Assembly: GCA_945483525.1 (NCBI GenBank)
Contig: CALYRV010000019.1
Coordinates: 1-19,885 of the forward strand
DNA: 19,885 bases
Source: an uncultured Verrucomicrobiota bacterium
Lineage (GTDB): Bacteria; Verrucomicrobiota; Kiritimatiellia; RFP12; UBA1067
Direction of reading: 5' to 3'
Positions 7,335 to 13,871 of this stretch are shown in pieces; the first letter of the stretch is position 1, and each line of letters opens with the position of its first letter. A program made the translations under genes and the position numbers. Under the pieces are notes generated by a model. That model did no database searches. It was given only the letters and a program-made list of their open reading frames with translations, and had not been told where the DNA came from.

Positions 7335-8612
7335 TTACGTGACCTTAGCTAGAGCCTGCTTGAGATCGGCGATAAGATCATCTGGATCCTCAAGACCAAC
7401 CGAAAGACGAATCAGATCCGGCGGAATGCCGGCCGCCTTGAGTTGTGCGTCTGACAGCTGGCGATGGGTGTGGGACGCGGGATGCAGAACGCAGCTCCAG
7501 GCATCAGCAACGTGAGTGACGATACCAATGAGCTTGAGCGAATCCATGAACTTAATGGACGCCTTGCGACCGCCCTTAATGCCGAAAGTCATCACGCCGC
7601 ACGGAGCCGGACCATCGAACTGCTTCTTCATCAACTTACGGTACGGCGAATCCGGAAGCCCCGCGAAATTGACCCAAGCGACCTTCTTCTGCGTCTTGAG
7701 CCACTTCGCAATCTTAAGCGCGCTCTCGGCGTGCCGGCGGATGCGTACGTGCAACGACTCGAGCCCGACGTTCACGAGAAATGCGTTGAAAGGCGAAGGA
7801 ATCGCACCGTAGTCACGCATCAGGTGAGCGGTGCACTTGACGATGAACGCCTGCTTGCCGAACGCCTTCGTGTAGGAAAGACCGTGATACGACGGATCCG
7901 GCTCGACGAGCCCCGGAAACTTGTCCGCGTGCTTCTCCCAGTCGAAGTTGCCGGAGTCGACGACGCAGCCGCCGACCTGGGTGGAGTGTCCATCCATGTA
8001 CTTCGTCGTCGCATGCGTCACAATGTCGCAGCCAAATCGAAACGGACGGCACAGCACAGGCGTCGGGAAAGTATTGTCGATGATCAGCGGAACGCCGTTC
8101 TTATGCGCAATTTTCGCGAACTTCGCGATGTCGAGAATCACCCCCGAAGGATTCGCCACCGTCTCTCCGAACACGCACTTGGTATTGGGGCGAAACGCCT
8201 TCTGAATCTCCTTCTCGCTCGCATTTGGATCGACAAAGGTGTAGTCGATGCCCATCTTGCGGAGCGAAACGTTGAAGAGGTTGAAGGTGCCGCCGTAGAT
8301 CTGCGCCGAACAGACGACATGATCACCCGCCTGACAGATGTTGATGATAGAAAAAAGATTCGCAGCCTGTCCTGATGAGGTCAGTATCGCAGCCACGCCT
8401 CCCTCCATCGCGGCAATCTTCTTCGCGACCGCGTCATTCGTCGGATTCGCAAGACGCGTGTAGAAGTATCCCGAAGCCTTCAGATCGAATAGATCGGCCA
8501 TGTGCTGGGTCGTATCATACTTGAAGGTCGTGGTCTGGTAAATCGGCACCTGACGGGACTCGCCGCACTTAGGGCTCCAACCGCCCTGGACACAAAGAGT
8601 ATCGATTTTCAT
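7335..8612 (-). CDS. metY: O-acetylhomoserine aminocarboxypropyltransferase (sulfhydrylase)
   Basis: This cytoplasmic PLP enzyme makes homocysteine from O-acetylhomoserine and sulfide, the direct sulfhydrylation route to methionine. The 425-residue length and the opening IDTLCVQGGWSP are typical of MetY rather than of cystathionine gamma-synthase (about 380). Visible signatures are QTTTF (26-30), YTRLANPT (51-58, where Y51 and R53 bind the neighbouring subunit's PLP phosphate), SSGQAA (79-84), IDNTF (178-182, with D179 for the PLP ring nitrogen) and the Schiff-base lysine in THATTKYMDGH (K204). IRLSVGLED near the C-terminus holds the carboxylate-binding arginine. The ATG at 8612 is preceded by heptamer repeats with no Shine-Dalgarno. 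Its TAA lies one base before the TPR gene, so the two are likely coupled. A sulfide-assimilating MetY fits an anaerobe. Confidence 0.94.
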   Translation of the reverse strand: MKIDTLCVQGGWSPKCGESRQVPIYQTTTFKYDTTQHMADLFDLKASGYFYTRLANPTNDAVAKKIAAMEGGVAAILTSSGQAANLFSIINICQAGDHVVCSAQIYGGTFNLFNVSLRKMGIDYTFVDPNASEKEIQKAFRPNTKCVFGETVANPSGVILDIAKFAKIAHKNGVPLIIDNTFPTPVLCRPFRFGCDIVTHATTKYMDGHSTQVGGCVVDSGNFDWEKHADKFPGLVEPDPSYHGLSYTKAFGKQAFIVKCTAHLMRDYGAIPSPFNAFLVNVGLESLHVRIRRHAESALKIAKWLKTQKKVAWVNFAGLPDSPYRKLMKKQFDGPAPCGVMTFGIKGGRKASIKFMDSLKLIGIVTHVADAWSCVLHPASHTHRQLSDAQLKAAGIPPDLIRLSVGLEDPDDLIADLKQALAKVT

Positions 8613-8615
8613 CTT

Positions 8616-8639
8616 AAGAAGTCAGAGATTAGAAAGTAG
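8616..8639. repeat. Short degenerate heptanucleotide repeat
   Basis: About three and a half 7-base units on the plus strand read aagaagt, cagagat, tagaaag, tagg. They fill the pssA-metY spacer. On the minus strand the units look like CTTTCTA, ATCTCTG, ACTTCTT, close to the ACTCTTA-type units at 12108. Alone this array is weak, and it is listed because two clearer arrays share its period and intergenic position. Confidence 0.5.
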
Positions 8640-8653
8640 GTCGACAATGGATA

Positions 8654-9475
8654 TTATCGGTTTTTCTGAAGATAGACGTTACGAACCTTGAGGAAGATCA
8701 TGCCGGTCACCGGGACAGTGAGAATGTAAAGCACCCCCACCACCCCGATCGTCATCCAGAAATTGGTCACGAGGAACGCGATGAGCAGCAGCAGGAAGGC
8801 CATCACCGGCAGCAGGTATGGTTTGTGGATCTTGACGTGCTTGAGCGAAATCGTCGGAAGCCGGGATGCCATCAGCGCGCCGACGAATAGGAGCATGAAC
8901 ACGCCGGTCCACGGATTCTGCAGCACCCACGCGAACGAAGGCGAAATACCCTTCGCGTCCAGCGCGATCGAGAGGATTGCGGGCGTGAGCACCATCCAGC
9001 ATCCTCCGGGCGCGGGGACACCGGTGAAGAAGTGCGTCCAGTACGGCGCCGTCTCCTGCTCCAGCATCGTATTGAAACGCGCCAACCGGAAGCAGTCGCA
9101 CATCGCATAGAAGAGCGCGCAACCGAGAACGATGCGGATATAGGCAGGCGAGACGACCGAACCGTCCGCCAGCGTGTGTGTCGGACCGCCCGTCATCCAG
9201 AAGTACATGAACATCGCCGGCGCCACCCCGAAATTCACGAAGTCGGCGAGCGAGTCGAGTTCGGCGCCGAGTTTCGACGAGGCGTTCAGCATCCGGGCGA
9301 CCCGTCCGTCCATGCCGTCGCAGACACAGGCGATGACGAGCGCCCAGAGAGCCGGCTGGAATCGCCCTTCGCTCGAAAGCGAAATGGACGTGATTCCGGC
9401 GCACGCGGCCAACGAAGTGATGAGATTCGGGACAATCGCCCGGATCGGAACCTGATCATTCAGCTCTTCCGACAT
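8654..9475 (-). CDS. pssA: CDP-diacylglycerol-serine O-phosphatidyltransferase
   Basis: The enzyme joins serine to CDP-diacylglycerol to make phosphatidylserine, the precursor of phosphatidylethanolamine, in the cytoplasmic membrane. The complete CDP-alcohol phosphatidyltransferase signature is present: D53-x2-D56-G57-x2-A60-R61-x8-G70-x3-D74-x3-D78. The motif sits at the end of the second hydrophobic segment, and further membrane segments continue to the C-terminus. FVNFGVAPAMF after the last Asp and the LARF segment near residue 138 are typical of type II PssA rather than of phosphatidylglycerophosphate synthase. The 273-residue length is usual. The ATG at 9475 follows AAGGAG by four bases. 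It lies 34 bp after infC, with a GC-rich hairpin in the gap, and 41 bp before metY. Confidence 0.93.
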   Translation of the reverse strand: MSEELNDQVPIRAIVPNLITSLAACAGITSISLSSEGRFQPALWALVIACVCDGMDGRVARMLNASSKLGAELDSLADFVNFGVAPAMFMYFWMTGGPTHTLADGSVVSPAYIRIVLGCALFYAMCDCFRLARFNTMLEQETAPYWTHFFTGVPAPGGCWMVLTPAILSIALDAKGISPSFAWVLQNPWTGVFMLLFVGALMASRLPTISLKHVKIHKPYLLPVMAFLLLLIAFLVTNFWMTIGVVGVLYILTVPVTGMIFLKVRNVYLQKNR

Positions 9476-9488
9476 TTTTCTCCTTCGA

Positions 9489-9504
9489 TTCCCCTCCCGG
9501 GGAA
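9489..9504. other. Intercistronic GC-rich hairpin between infC and pssA
   Basis: The bases TTCCCC-TCCC-GGGGAA form a perfect 6-bp stem with a 4-base loop. On the transcribed minus strand this reads TTCCCC-GGGA-GGGGAA. It sits just downstream of the infC stop and just upstream of the pssA Shine-Dalgarno. No run of T follows on either strand, so it is not a standard intrinsic terminator. It could modulate pssA translation or mark an mRNA processing point (inference). Confidence 0.5.
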
Positions 9505-9509
9505 AGAGG

Positions 9510-10082
9510 TCAGCTTACCGAGATCCTGATGCCGCCGGATTCTCCGGCCGGCTTCTGCTGCTGGGCCTTACCCTTGCGGAGCGGACCAATCAGACAGAAA
9601 TGGATTCGACCGTCGGTCTTCGGCGCCTGTTCGACGGTGCATTCACCGTCAAGCATCCCGAGCACCTCGGCGATCTTGTCCTCACCAATGTCACGATGGG
9701 CGTTTTCACGGCCGCGGAACTGTAGCGAGAGACGCACCTTACTACCGTCGGCGAGAAACCCGCGGATCTGACGGAGCTTGTGGTTCAGGTCGCCAACATC
9801 CGTTCCAGGATGGAACTTGATTTCCTTGACCTGCGCGGCCTTTTGGGCCTTGCGCTGCTGTTTCTCGCGAATGGACTCTTCGTACTTGAACTTTCCGTAG
9901 TCCATTATCTTGCAGACTGGCGGGACTGCGTTGGGAGTGATCTCCACCAGGTCCAAACCCCTCTGATCCGCCAGGCGCTGAGCCTCGCGGGTCGGCATAA
10001 CGCCGAGCATGTTTCCGTTATTATCAAGAACGCGAACCTGCGGAACGCGAATCTTGAAGTTTACGCGCGTGAACTGTCCGAT
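9510..10082 (-). CDS. infC: Translation initiation factor IF-3, AUC start codon
   Basis: IF-3 binds the 30S subunit and discriminates against wrong start codons and initiator tRNA. The C-terminal domain is clear: VKEIKFHPGTDVGDLNHKL and SLQFRGRENAHRDIG. The N-terminal domain carries GLDLVEITPNAVPPVCKIMDYGKFKYE. The first ATG in frame (10010) would remove the conserved opening RVNFKIRVPQVRVLDNNGNMLGV, which is intact in frame upstream of it. The only sensible initiator before the in-frame stop at 10086-10088 is ATC at 10082, three bases after a perfect GAGGTGA Shine-Dalgarno. This gives 190 residues. E. coli infC starts with AUU, and IF-3 represses its own mRNA through that poor start; the same logic probably applies here. 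It is the first gene of a unit that continues with pssA. The usual rpmI and rplT partners do not follow. Confidence 0.92.
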   Translation of the reverse strand: MGQFTRVNFKIRVPQVRVLDNNGNMLGVMPTREAQRLADQRGLDLVEITPNAVPPVCKIMDYGKFKYEESIREKQQRKAQKAAQVKEIKFHPGTDVGDLNHKLRQIRGFLADGSKVRLSLQFRGRENAHRDIGEDKIAEVLGMLDGECTVEQAPKTDGRIHFCLIGPLRKGKAQQQKPAGESGGIRISVS

Positions 10083-10085
10083 AAC

Positions 10086-10092
10086 TCACCTC
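10086..10092 (-). promoter_or_regulatory. Shine-Dalgarno site of infC that sets the AUC start
   Basis: The minus strand reads GAGGTGA followed by GTT and then ATC. The seven bases are a perfect complement to the usual 16S rRNA anti-Shine-Dalgarno tail. Six bases lie between GAGG and the ATC, which is ideal spacing. An in-frame TGA overlaps the site, so the start cannot lie further upstream. This is the main evidence for initiation at AUC. Confidence 0.8.
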
Positions 10093-10118
10093 ACTTTTGT
10101 GGTTGAAGATACGCAAAT

Positions 10119-10148
10119 ATTCTATCATAAAATCCACGTAAAAAACAA
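10119..10148 (-). promoter_or_regulatory. Predicted promoter of the infC-led operon
   Basis: On the minus strand an extended -10, TG-A-TAGAAT (10127-10119), lies 18 bases after a weak -35, TTGTTT (10148-10143). The start of transcription would fall near 10112, leaving an infC leader of about 30 bases, enough for the Shine-Dalgarno but too short for a riboswitch or an L20-type leader. TTTTATGATAGAAT differs at one base from the element at 570-583. It lies in the 80-bp gap between the glycan operon and infC, where no hairpin terminator is visible. Confidence 0.65.
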
Positions 10149-10162
10149 GCACAAATGGCGAA

Positions 10163-12091
10163 TTATCTCTCGTTCAGGATTCGGCCTCGAACGCTCTCCT
10201 CGTTCTTCCTGCTGATGTCAGGATCGAGCGACGACTGGCAATTGTAACGCTGAAGCGGATGAGCCTTGCCGTCACCCACGCCCTTCTCCATCAGCGCCCT
10301 GAGATCTTCGAAATAATCGGAGTATACCGCCCGCGGATCGCAGCCGTGCTTTTTGCAGACCGCCGCCGCCATGCCGACCACTTCGCCCATCATGCCGTGC
10401 GTGCGCATGAGCCGCGTCGTGCCGAGCGCGACATGTGTAACCGAAATGTCGCGTCCCGCCATGAAGAGATTGGGGACGTTGCGCGAATAGAAGCAACGGT
10501 ACGGAATCGGATACGGCCAGATCTTCTCGTTAAACGAATTGGACTGATACGACTCGCCCTTGAACTTCGTCTCCTCCTCCGTCTTCGGCTCGTGAAGATC
10601 AATCGTCCAAGTCGTAACACAGGTGCCGTCCTTCTGGAAATCCTTGTTGCGGAGATGGTTCTGATCGAGAATAAAATCTCCGAGCAGACGACGAGACTCT
10701 CGCCTGCCGCCGTTGTACGCCACCCACTTGAGCTCGACATCCGCGAACTCAGCCTTGTTGGAGTAACAGTTCTTCACGAACGCCCAGTTAGAGAATGCGA
10801 CTAAAAGTCCGTAATCGCGGATATACTCCGCCTCCTTGATCTGGTCGCGGCCGAGTCCCGCTTCCCACCACCAGTCGCCCTTCATATGCGGCGAGCAGTT
10901 CTCGTCCGTAAAATTCTTCAGCATCCACGGCTTCACCGGGAAATCCCCGTCTACACCTACACCTGCACCTTTCTTCTTCCCGGCATACCACTGCACACTC
11001 GCGCCCATCGTGAGCGTATCGGCCTTCGCGGGAGCGGACGGCTCGTGCGTCTCGTCTTTACCCTCGCGTCCCATACGGAAGTTCGCACCCGCGAGGAAAC
11101 CGATGTTGCCGTCTCCCGTGCAATCGGCAAACCACCGCGCCTTGATCCACTGCGCATCACCATAACGCGTATCAATCGCACCGACCACGGCAATCGCGCC
11201 GCAGGCGTTGGTGACGACCGAAGTCACGCGGCGATTGAGAAAAAGATCGATGTTCTTCTCCGCCTTCACAATCGCCATCTTGCGGTCATCCTCATAATTC
11301 GCGGCGGGCTCGGCGTTTCCGCCGCACTTCGGACCGAACTCCGCAAGCACGTCTCCGAGCCGCGGATAAGGCGGAAGATTCTGGTACGCACCGAGATGAA
11401 CCCTCACTTCGCTAGAGTTGTTGCCGCCGAGGATCGGACGATCATGAACAAGCGCGACCTTGAGCCCGAGTCGCGCCGCGGAAACCGCAGTGCAGATGCC
11501 CGCAACGCCACCGCCGACCACGCATAGGTCATAATCCGGCAATGGCTTGCGCTTAAAGATGCGCGAGGGCGTCCGCGGTCCGTTCAACCGCTTCCACGGA
11601 TCGCTCTCCGTCGTGAAGACAATCGCGTCGCAGCGTCCGTCAAAGCCATCGAGATCGTGCAACGCAACCGTGTTATTCGCGCCTTTGTCAAGTTCAACCG
11701 TACCGGCTTTGGTCCAGAGCCACTCGCCCTTTCCCTGCGCACCAAGCGCCATCGGCAGTTCAACACCGTTCACGATCAGCTTGAAGACGCCGGGAAACTC
11801 TTCGCCGATATCCTTGCCCTGCTGCGCATTGACCCAGGCTAGCCAGTTCTTTGTCCGCACCCAGACGTCATATTTACCCGCCTCACGGACCACGAACGTC
11901 GTCTTGGCGTCGGCGACGGACTTCCCGAGTCCGTGCGCGAGAAGATAGGGAGAGCCCATCTGATCCATGAACTGGGTGTCGTTCACCCAGCCGCCCCAAT
12001 CGTCGAACGCCTCGGTTTCGAGAAATACCGTTTCCGCCGAGGCCGCGAAACCCAGCATCGCGGCAATGACAAACGACATCATTCTGTGCAT
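10163..12091 (-). CDS. Exported FAD-dependent oxidoreductase with N-terminal beta-sandwich domain
   Basis: The 642-residue protein opens with a Sec signal peptide (MMSFVIAAMLGFAASA, probable cleavage after A19). A beta-sandwich domain follows (about 20-165: FLETEAFDDWGGW, FVVREAGKYDVWVRT, FKLIVNGVELPM, VALHDLDGFDGRCDAIVFT), resembling golvesin/CBM6-like carbohydrate-binding modules. The catalytic part is a PF12831-type FAD oxidoreductase with the Rossmann motif YDLCVVGGGVAGICTA (GGGVAG 193-198), LGGNNSSEVRVHLGA, FADCTGDGNIGFLAG and the closing NLFMAGRDIS...TTRLMRTHGMMGEVVGMAAA. Its substrate is unknown; a sugar or glycoside is inferred from the neighbours. I use ATG 12091, with GGGAGG eight bases upstream, rather than TTG 12112. 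It is the last gene of the glycan operon, 38 bp after another FAD oxidoreductase. Confidence 0.85.
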   Translation of the reverse strand: MHRMMSFVIAAMLGFAASAETVFLETEAFDDWGGWVNDTQFMDQMGSPYLLAHGLGKSVADAKTTFVVREAGKYDVWVRTKNWLAWVNAQQGKDIGEEFPGVFKLIVNGVELPMALGAQGKGEWLWTKAGTVELDKGANNTVALHDLDGFDGRCDAIVFTTESDPWKRLNGPRTPSRIFKRKPLPDYDLCVVGGGVAGICTAVSAARLGLKVALVHDRPILGGNNSSEVRVHLGAYQNLPPYPRLGDVLAEFGPKCGGNAEPAANYEDDRKMAIVKAEKNIDLFLNRRVTSVVTNACGAIAVVGAIDTRYGDAQWIKARWFADCTGDGNIGFLAGANFRMGREGKDETHEPSAPAKADTLTMGASVQWYAGKKKGAGVGVDGDFPVKPWMLKNFTDENCSPHMKGDWWWEAGLGRDQIKEAEYIRDYGLLVAFSNWAFVKNCYSNKAEFADVELKWVAYNGGRRESRRLLGDFILDQNHLRNKDFQKDGTCVTTWTIDLHEPKTEEETKFKGESYQSNSFNEKIWPYPIPYRCFYSRNVPNLFMAGRDISVTHVALGTTRLMRTHGMMGEVVGMAAAVCKKHGCDPRAVYSDYFEDLRALMEKGVGDGKAHPLQRYNCQSSLDPDISRKNEESVRGRILNER

Positions 12092-12107
12092 CAGATCGCC
12101 CTCCCTT

Positions 12108-12142
12108 CTCAACTCTTAACTCTTACCGCTTACTTCTTAACT
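12108..12142. repeat. Degenerate heptanucleotide tandem repeat (5 units)
   Basis: Five contiguous 7-base units on the plus strand read ctcaact, cttaact, cttaccg, cttactt, cttaact, with consensus CTTAACT. The array covers the spacer between two FAD oxidoreductase genes and also the last three codons and stop of the upstream one, so the end of that protein (VKK) is encoded within the repeat. The Shine-Dalgarno of the next gene lies just outside it. Confidence 0.7.
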
Positions 12143-13845
12143 CTCTCTACGACCTGGCCCTCAGCGAGCAGCACCTCACGGAGCTTCGCGTATTCGAGAT
12201 CCTGAACGACACAGCCGTTGTCGATCGAAAGCGCAGCCGCGGCACCAGCGACATGCCCCATCGCGAAGAAGACAGGTTCCATACGGATTGAACCGAACGC
12301 CATGTGCGAAGCGGAAAGACAGACCGGCACGAAAAGGTTGCCGCACTCCGCCTTCTTCGGAATGAGCGCACCATAGTCGATCGAGTACGGACCGAGCTTC
12401 AGGACGATGTAGTCCTCGATATTGCCTTCGTTATGAACGAACCCGTCCGCACCCACATAACGCTGGCAGTTGTGCGAATCCATCGTATAGGCGGCCATGC
12501 CCACGGGACGCGCCGCCTTCTTCTGATGACGGCAGTACGCCTCGGTCATCACGGTGTCGCCGATCATGCGGCGGCCCTCACGGACATACAGCTGACTCTG
12601 CCAGCCGTTGCCGAGTCCGTCCGCGAACTCGTCCTTGCAGGTACCCCACTTCGAAACCTCTTCACGGACCGCCGCCGGAACCCGCGGATGATTCGCCAGC
12701 GTCCACATGAGCCCCATCTGATAATCTAGGTGCGCCTTGAGGATCTTCGCGCGCTCTTCATACGACGCCTCGGGCCACGCCCAGTTCGCGCCGATGAAGT
12801 CCGTCGAGAATCCGCACCGGTTGTTCGTATCCGTCTTCCGGTTCGGCATGCGGGAGTTGATCCACGGCATGAACTTCCAGTAGTCCTTAGCGTTAGCCTT
12901 GAACTTCTCCGGATCCAGCGCGGCCTGCGATTCGAAGTCGCGGAAGAGCAGCTCGAAGTCCTTCTCGTCATAGTTCTCAGGCTTCACGAACGGAATACGG
13001 TTCTCCGGCGCATCGGTAAGACACATGCGGAAGCAGTAGGCCTGCACGCGCTTGTCGCCGTCACCGTCCTTCTCGTTCGGATCGTACGGCGCGACACCGG
13101 GAAGGAGTCCCGAAGTCTTGTCGCCCTTCACGACATAAGGATCGATACCGGGGGAGAGCTGGTGTCCGACGGACTTCGCCTTCTGCACGCCGCTGATCGT
13201 CTCGCCGTAAACCGAATTCGCCTCGCGTCCGACGATATAGCTCACTCCGGCCGCAGCCAGGAGATCGCCCTCATATGTAGCATCGACGAACATCTTGCCG
13301 CGGTAAACGTCGCCCTTCAGCGTGCGGATAGCGGAAATCCTCCGCTGTCCACCTTCAACCTCGACCTCAACCTTGGACCTGTCCAGATATTCGCCGCGGC
13401 GGATATCGAGACCGTACTTCTTCTCCCAGCAGTTAAGGATCTTGAGCGCCGCGGACGGCTCGAAAGTCCACATCGAATCCTCGCCGAGCGAACCCGCGCA
13501 CTGTCCGTCCGGCACATAGTCGGACCGCTTCTCGTACTTCCAGTTCGCCTCGTTCTTGTAGTAGTCGGCGACATCCTTGTAGAACTGCAGCGCGAGACCG
13601 CCGAAGGCGGACTTGTTGCCGATGTCGGTCTGTCCGAGTCCGCCCGTGGTGAGTCCGCCGATGCGCGTCTCGGGACACACGATGACCGCTCGCTTCCCGT
13701 GCTTCTGCGCCTCGACCGCGGAGGTAAGCGCCGCCGGCGAACTTCCGTAGATGACGAGATCGAACGCCTCTTCCTTCGCAAATATCACGCCGGCCGCCAG
13801 TACGGCGAGCGACCCCATGGCCAATTTACATGTTTTGATCTTCAT
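12130..13845 (-). CDS. Exported FAD-dependent oxidoreductase with altered nucleotide-binding motif
   Basis: The 571-residue protein starts with a Sec signal (KLAMGSLAVLAAGVIFA, residues 7-23). It follows the PF12831 family often annotated in glycan clusters and sometimes misnamed xanthan lyase. Conserved pieces are GGLTTGGLGQTDIGNK (63-78), FVDATYEGDLLAAAGVSY and, near the end, VPVCLSASHMAFGSIRMEP...MGHVAGAAAALS. The dinucleotide-binding loop reads YGSSPAALTSA (34-39 GSSPAA), where relatives have GGTxAG, so the third glycine is Ala. The acidic residue expected at the end of strand 2 seems to be C57 (VIVCPE). FAD binding may be modified. A strong GGAGGTG lies five bases before ATG 13845. It is 26 bp after the GH2 gene and 38 bp before a second FAD oxidoreductase. 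Activity and substrate are unknown. Confidence 0.85.
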   Translation of the reverse strand: MKIKTCKLAMGSLAVLAAGVIFAKEEAFDLVIYGSSPAALTSAVEAQKHGKRAVIVCPETRIGGLTTGGLGQTDIGNKSAFGGLALQFYKDVADYYKNEANWKYEKRSDYVPDGQCAGSLGEDSMWTFEPSAALKILNCWEKKYGLDIRRGEYLDRSKVEVEVEGGQRRISAIRTLKGDVYRGKMFVDATYEGDLLAAAGVSYIVGREANSVYGETISGVQKAKSVGHQLSPGIDPYVVKGDKTSGLLPGVAPYDPNEKDGDGDKRVQAYCFRMCLTDAPENRIPFVKPENYDEKDFELLFRDFESQAALDPEKFKANAKDYWKFMPWINSRMPNRKTDTNNRCGFSTDFIGANWAWPEASYEERAKILKAHLDYQMGLMWTLANHPRVPAAVREEVSKWGTCKDEFADGLGNGWQSQLYVREGRRMIGDTVMTEAYCRHQKKAARPVGMAAYTMDSHNCQRYVGADGFVHNEGNIEDYIVLKLGPYSIDYGALIPKKAECGNLFVPVCLSASHMAFGSIRMEPVFFAMGHVAGAAAALSIDNGCVVQDLEYAKLREVLLAEGQVVERVKK

Positions 13846-13871
13846 TTATCCACCTCCAACTGCCTTGTTCT

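Noticed and set aside
9489..9504. Intrinsic terminator after infC
   Set aside because: The hairpin is real but has only a 6-bp stem and is followed by TCGAAGG, not a T run, so termination is unlikely.
10093..10162. Search for an L20-type leader, riboswitch or terminator before infC
   Set aside because: The gap holds only a promoter and a leader of about 30 bases; no stem-loop with a T run was found between the two operons.
12092..12112. Upstream TTG start for the last FAD oxidoreductase
   Set aside because: It would put seven charged residues ahead of a good signal peptide and consume the GGGAGG site that suits ATG 12091.
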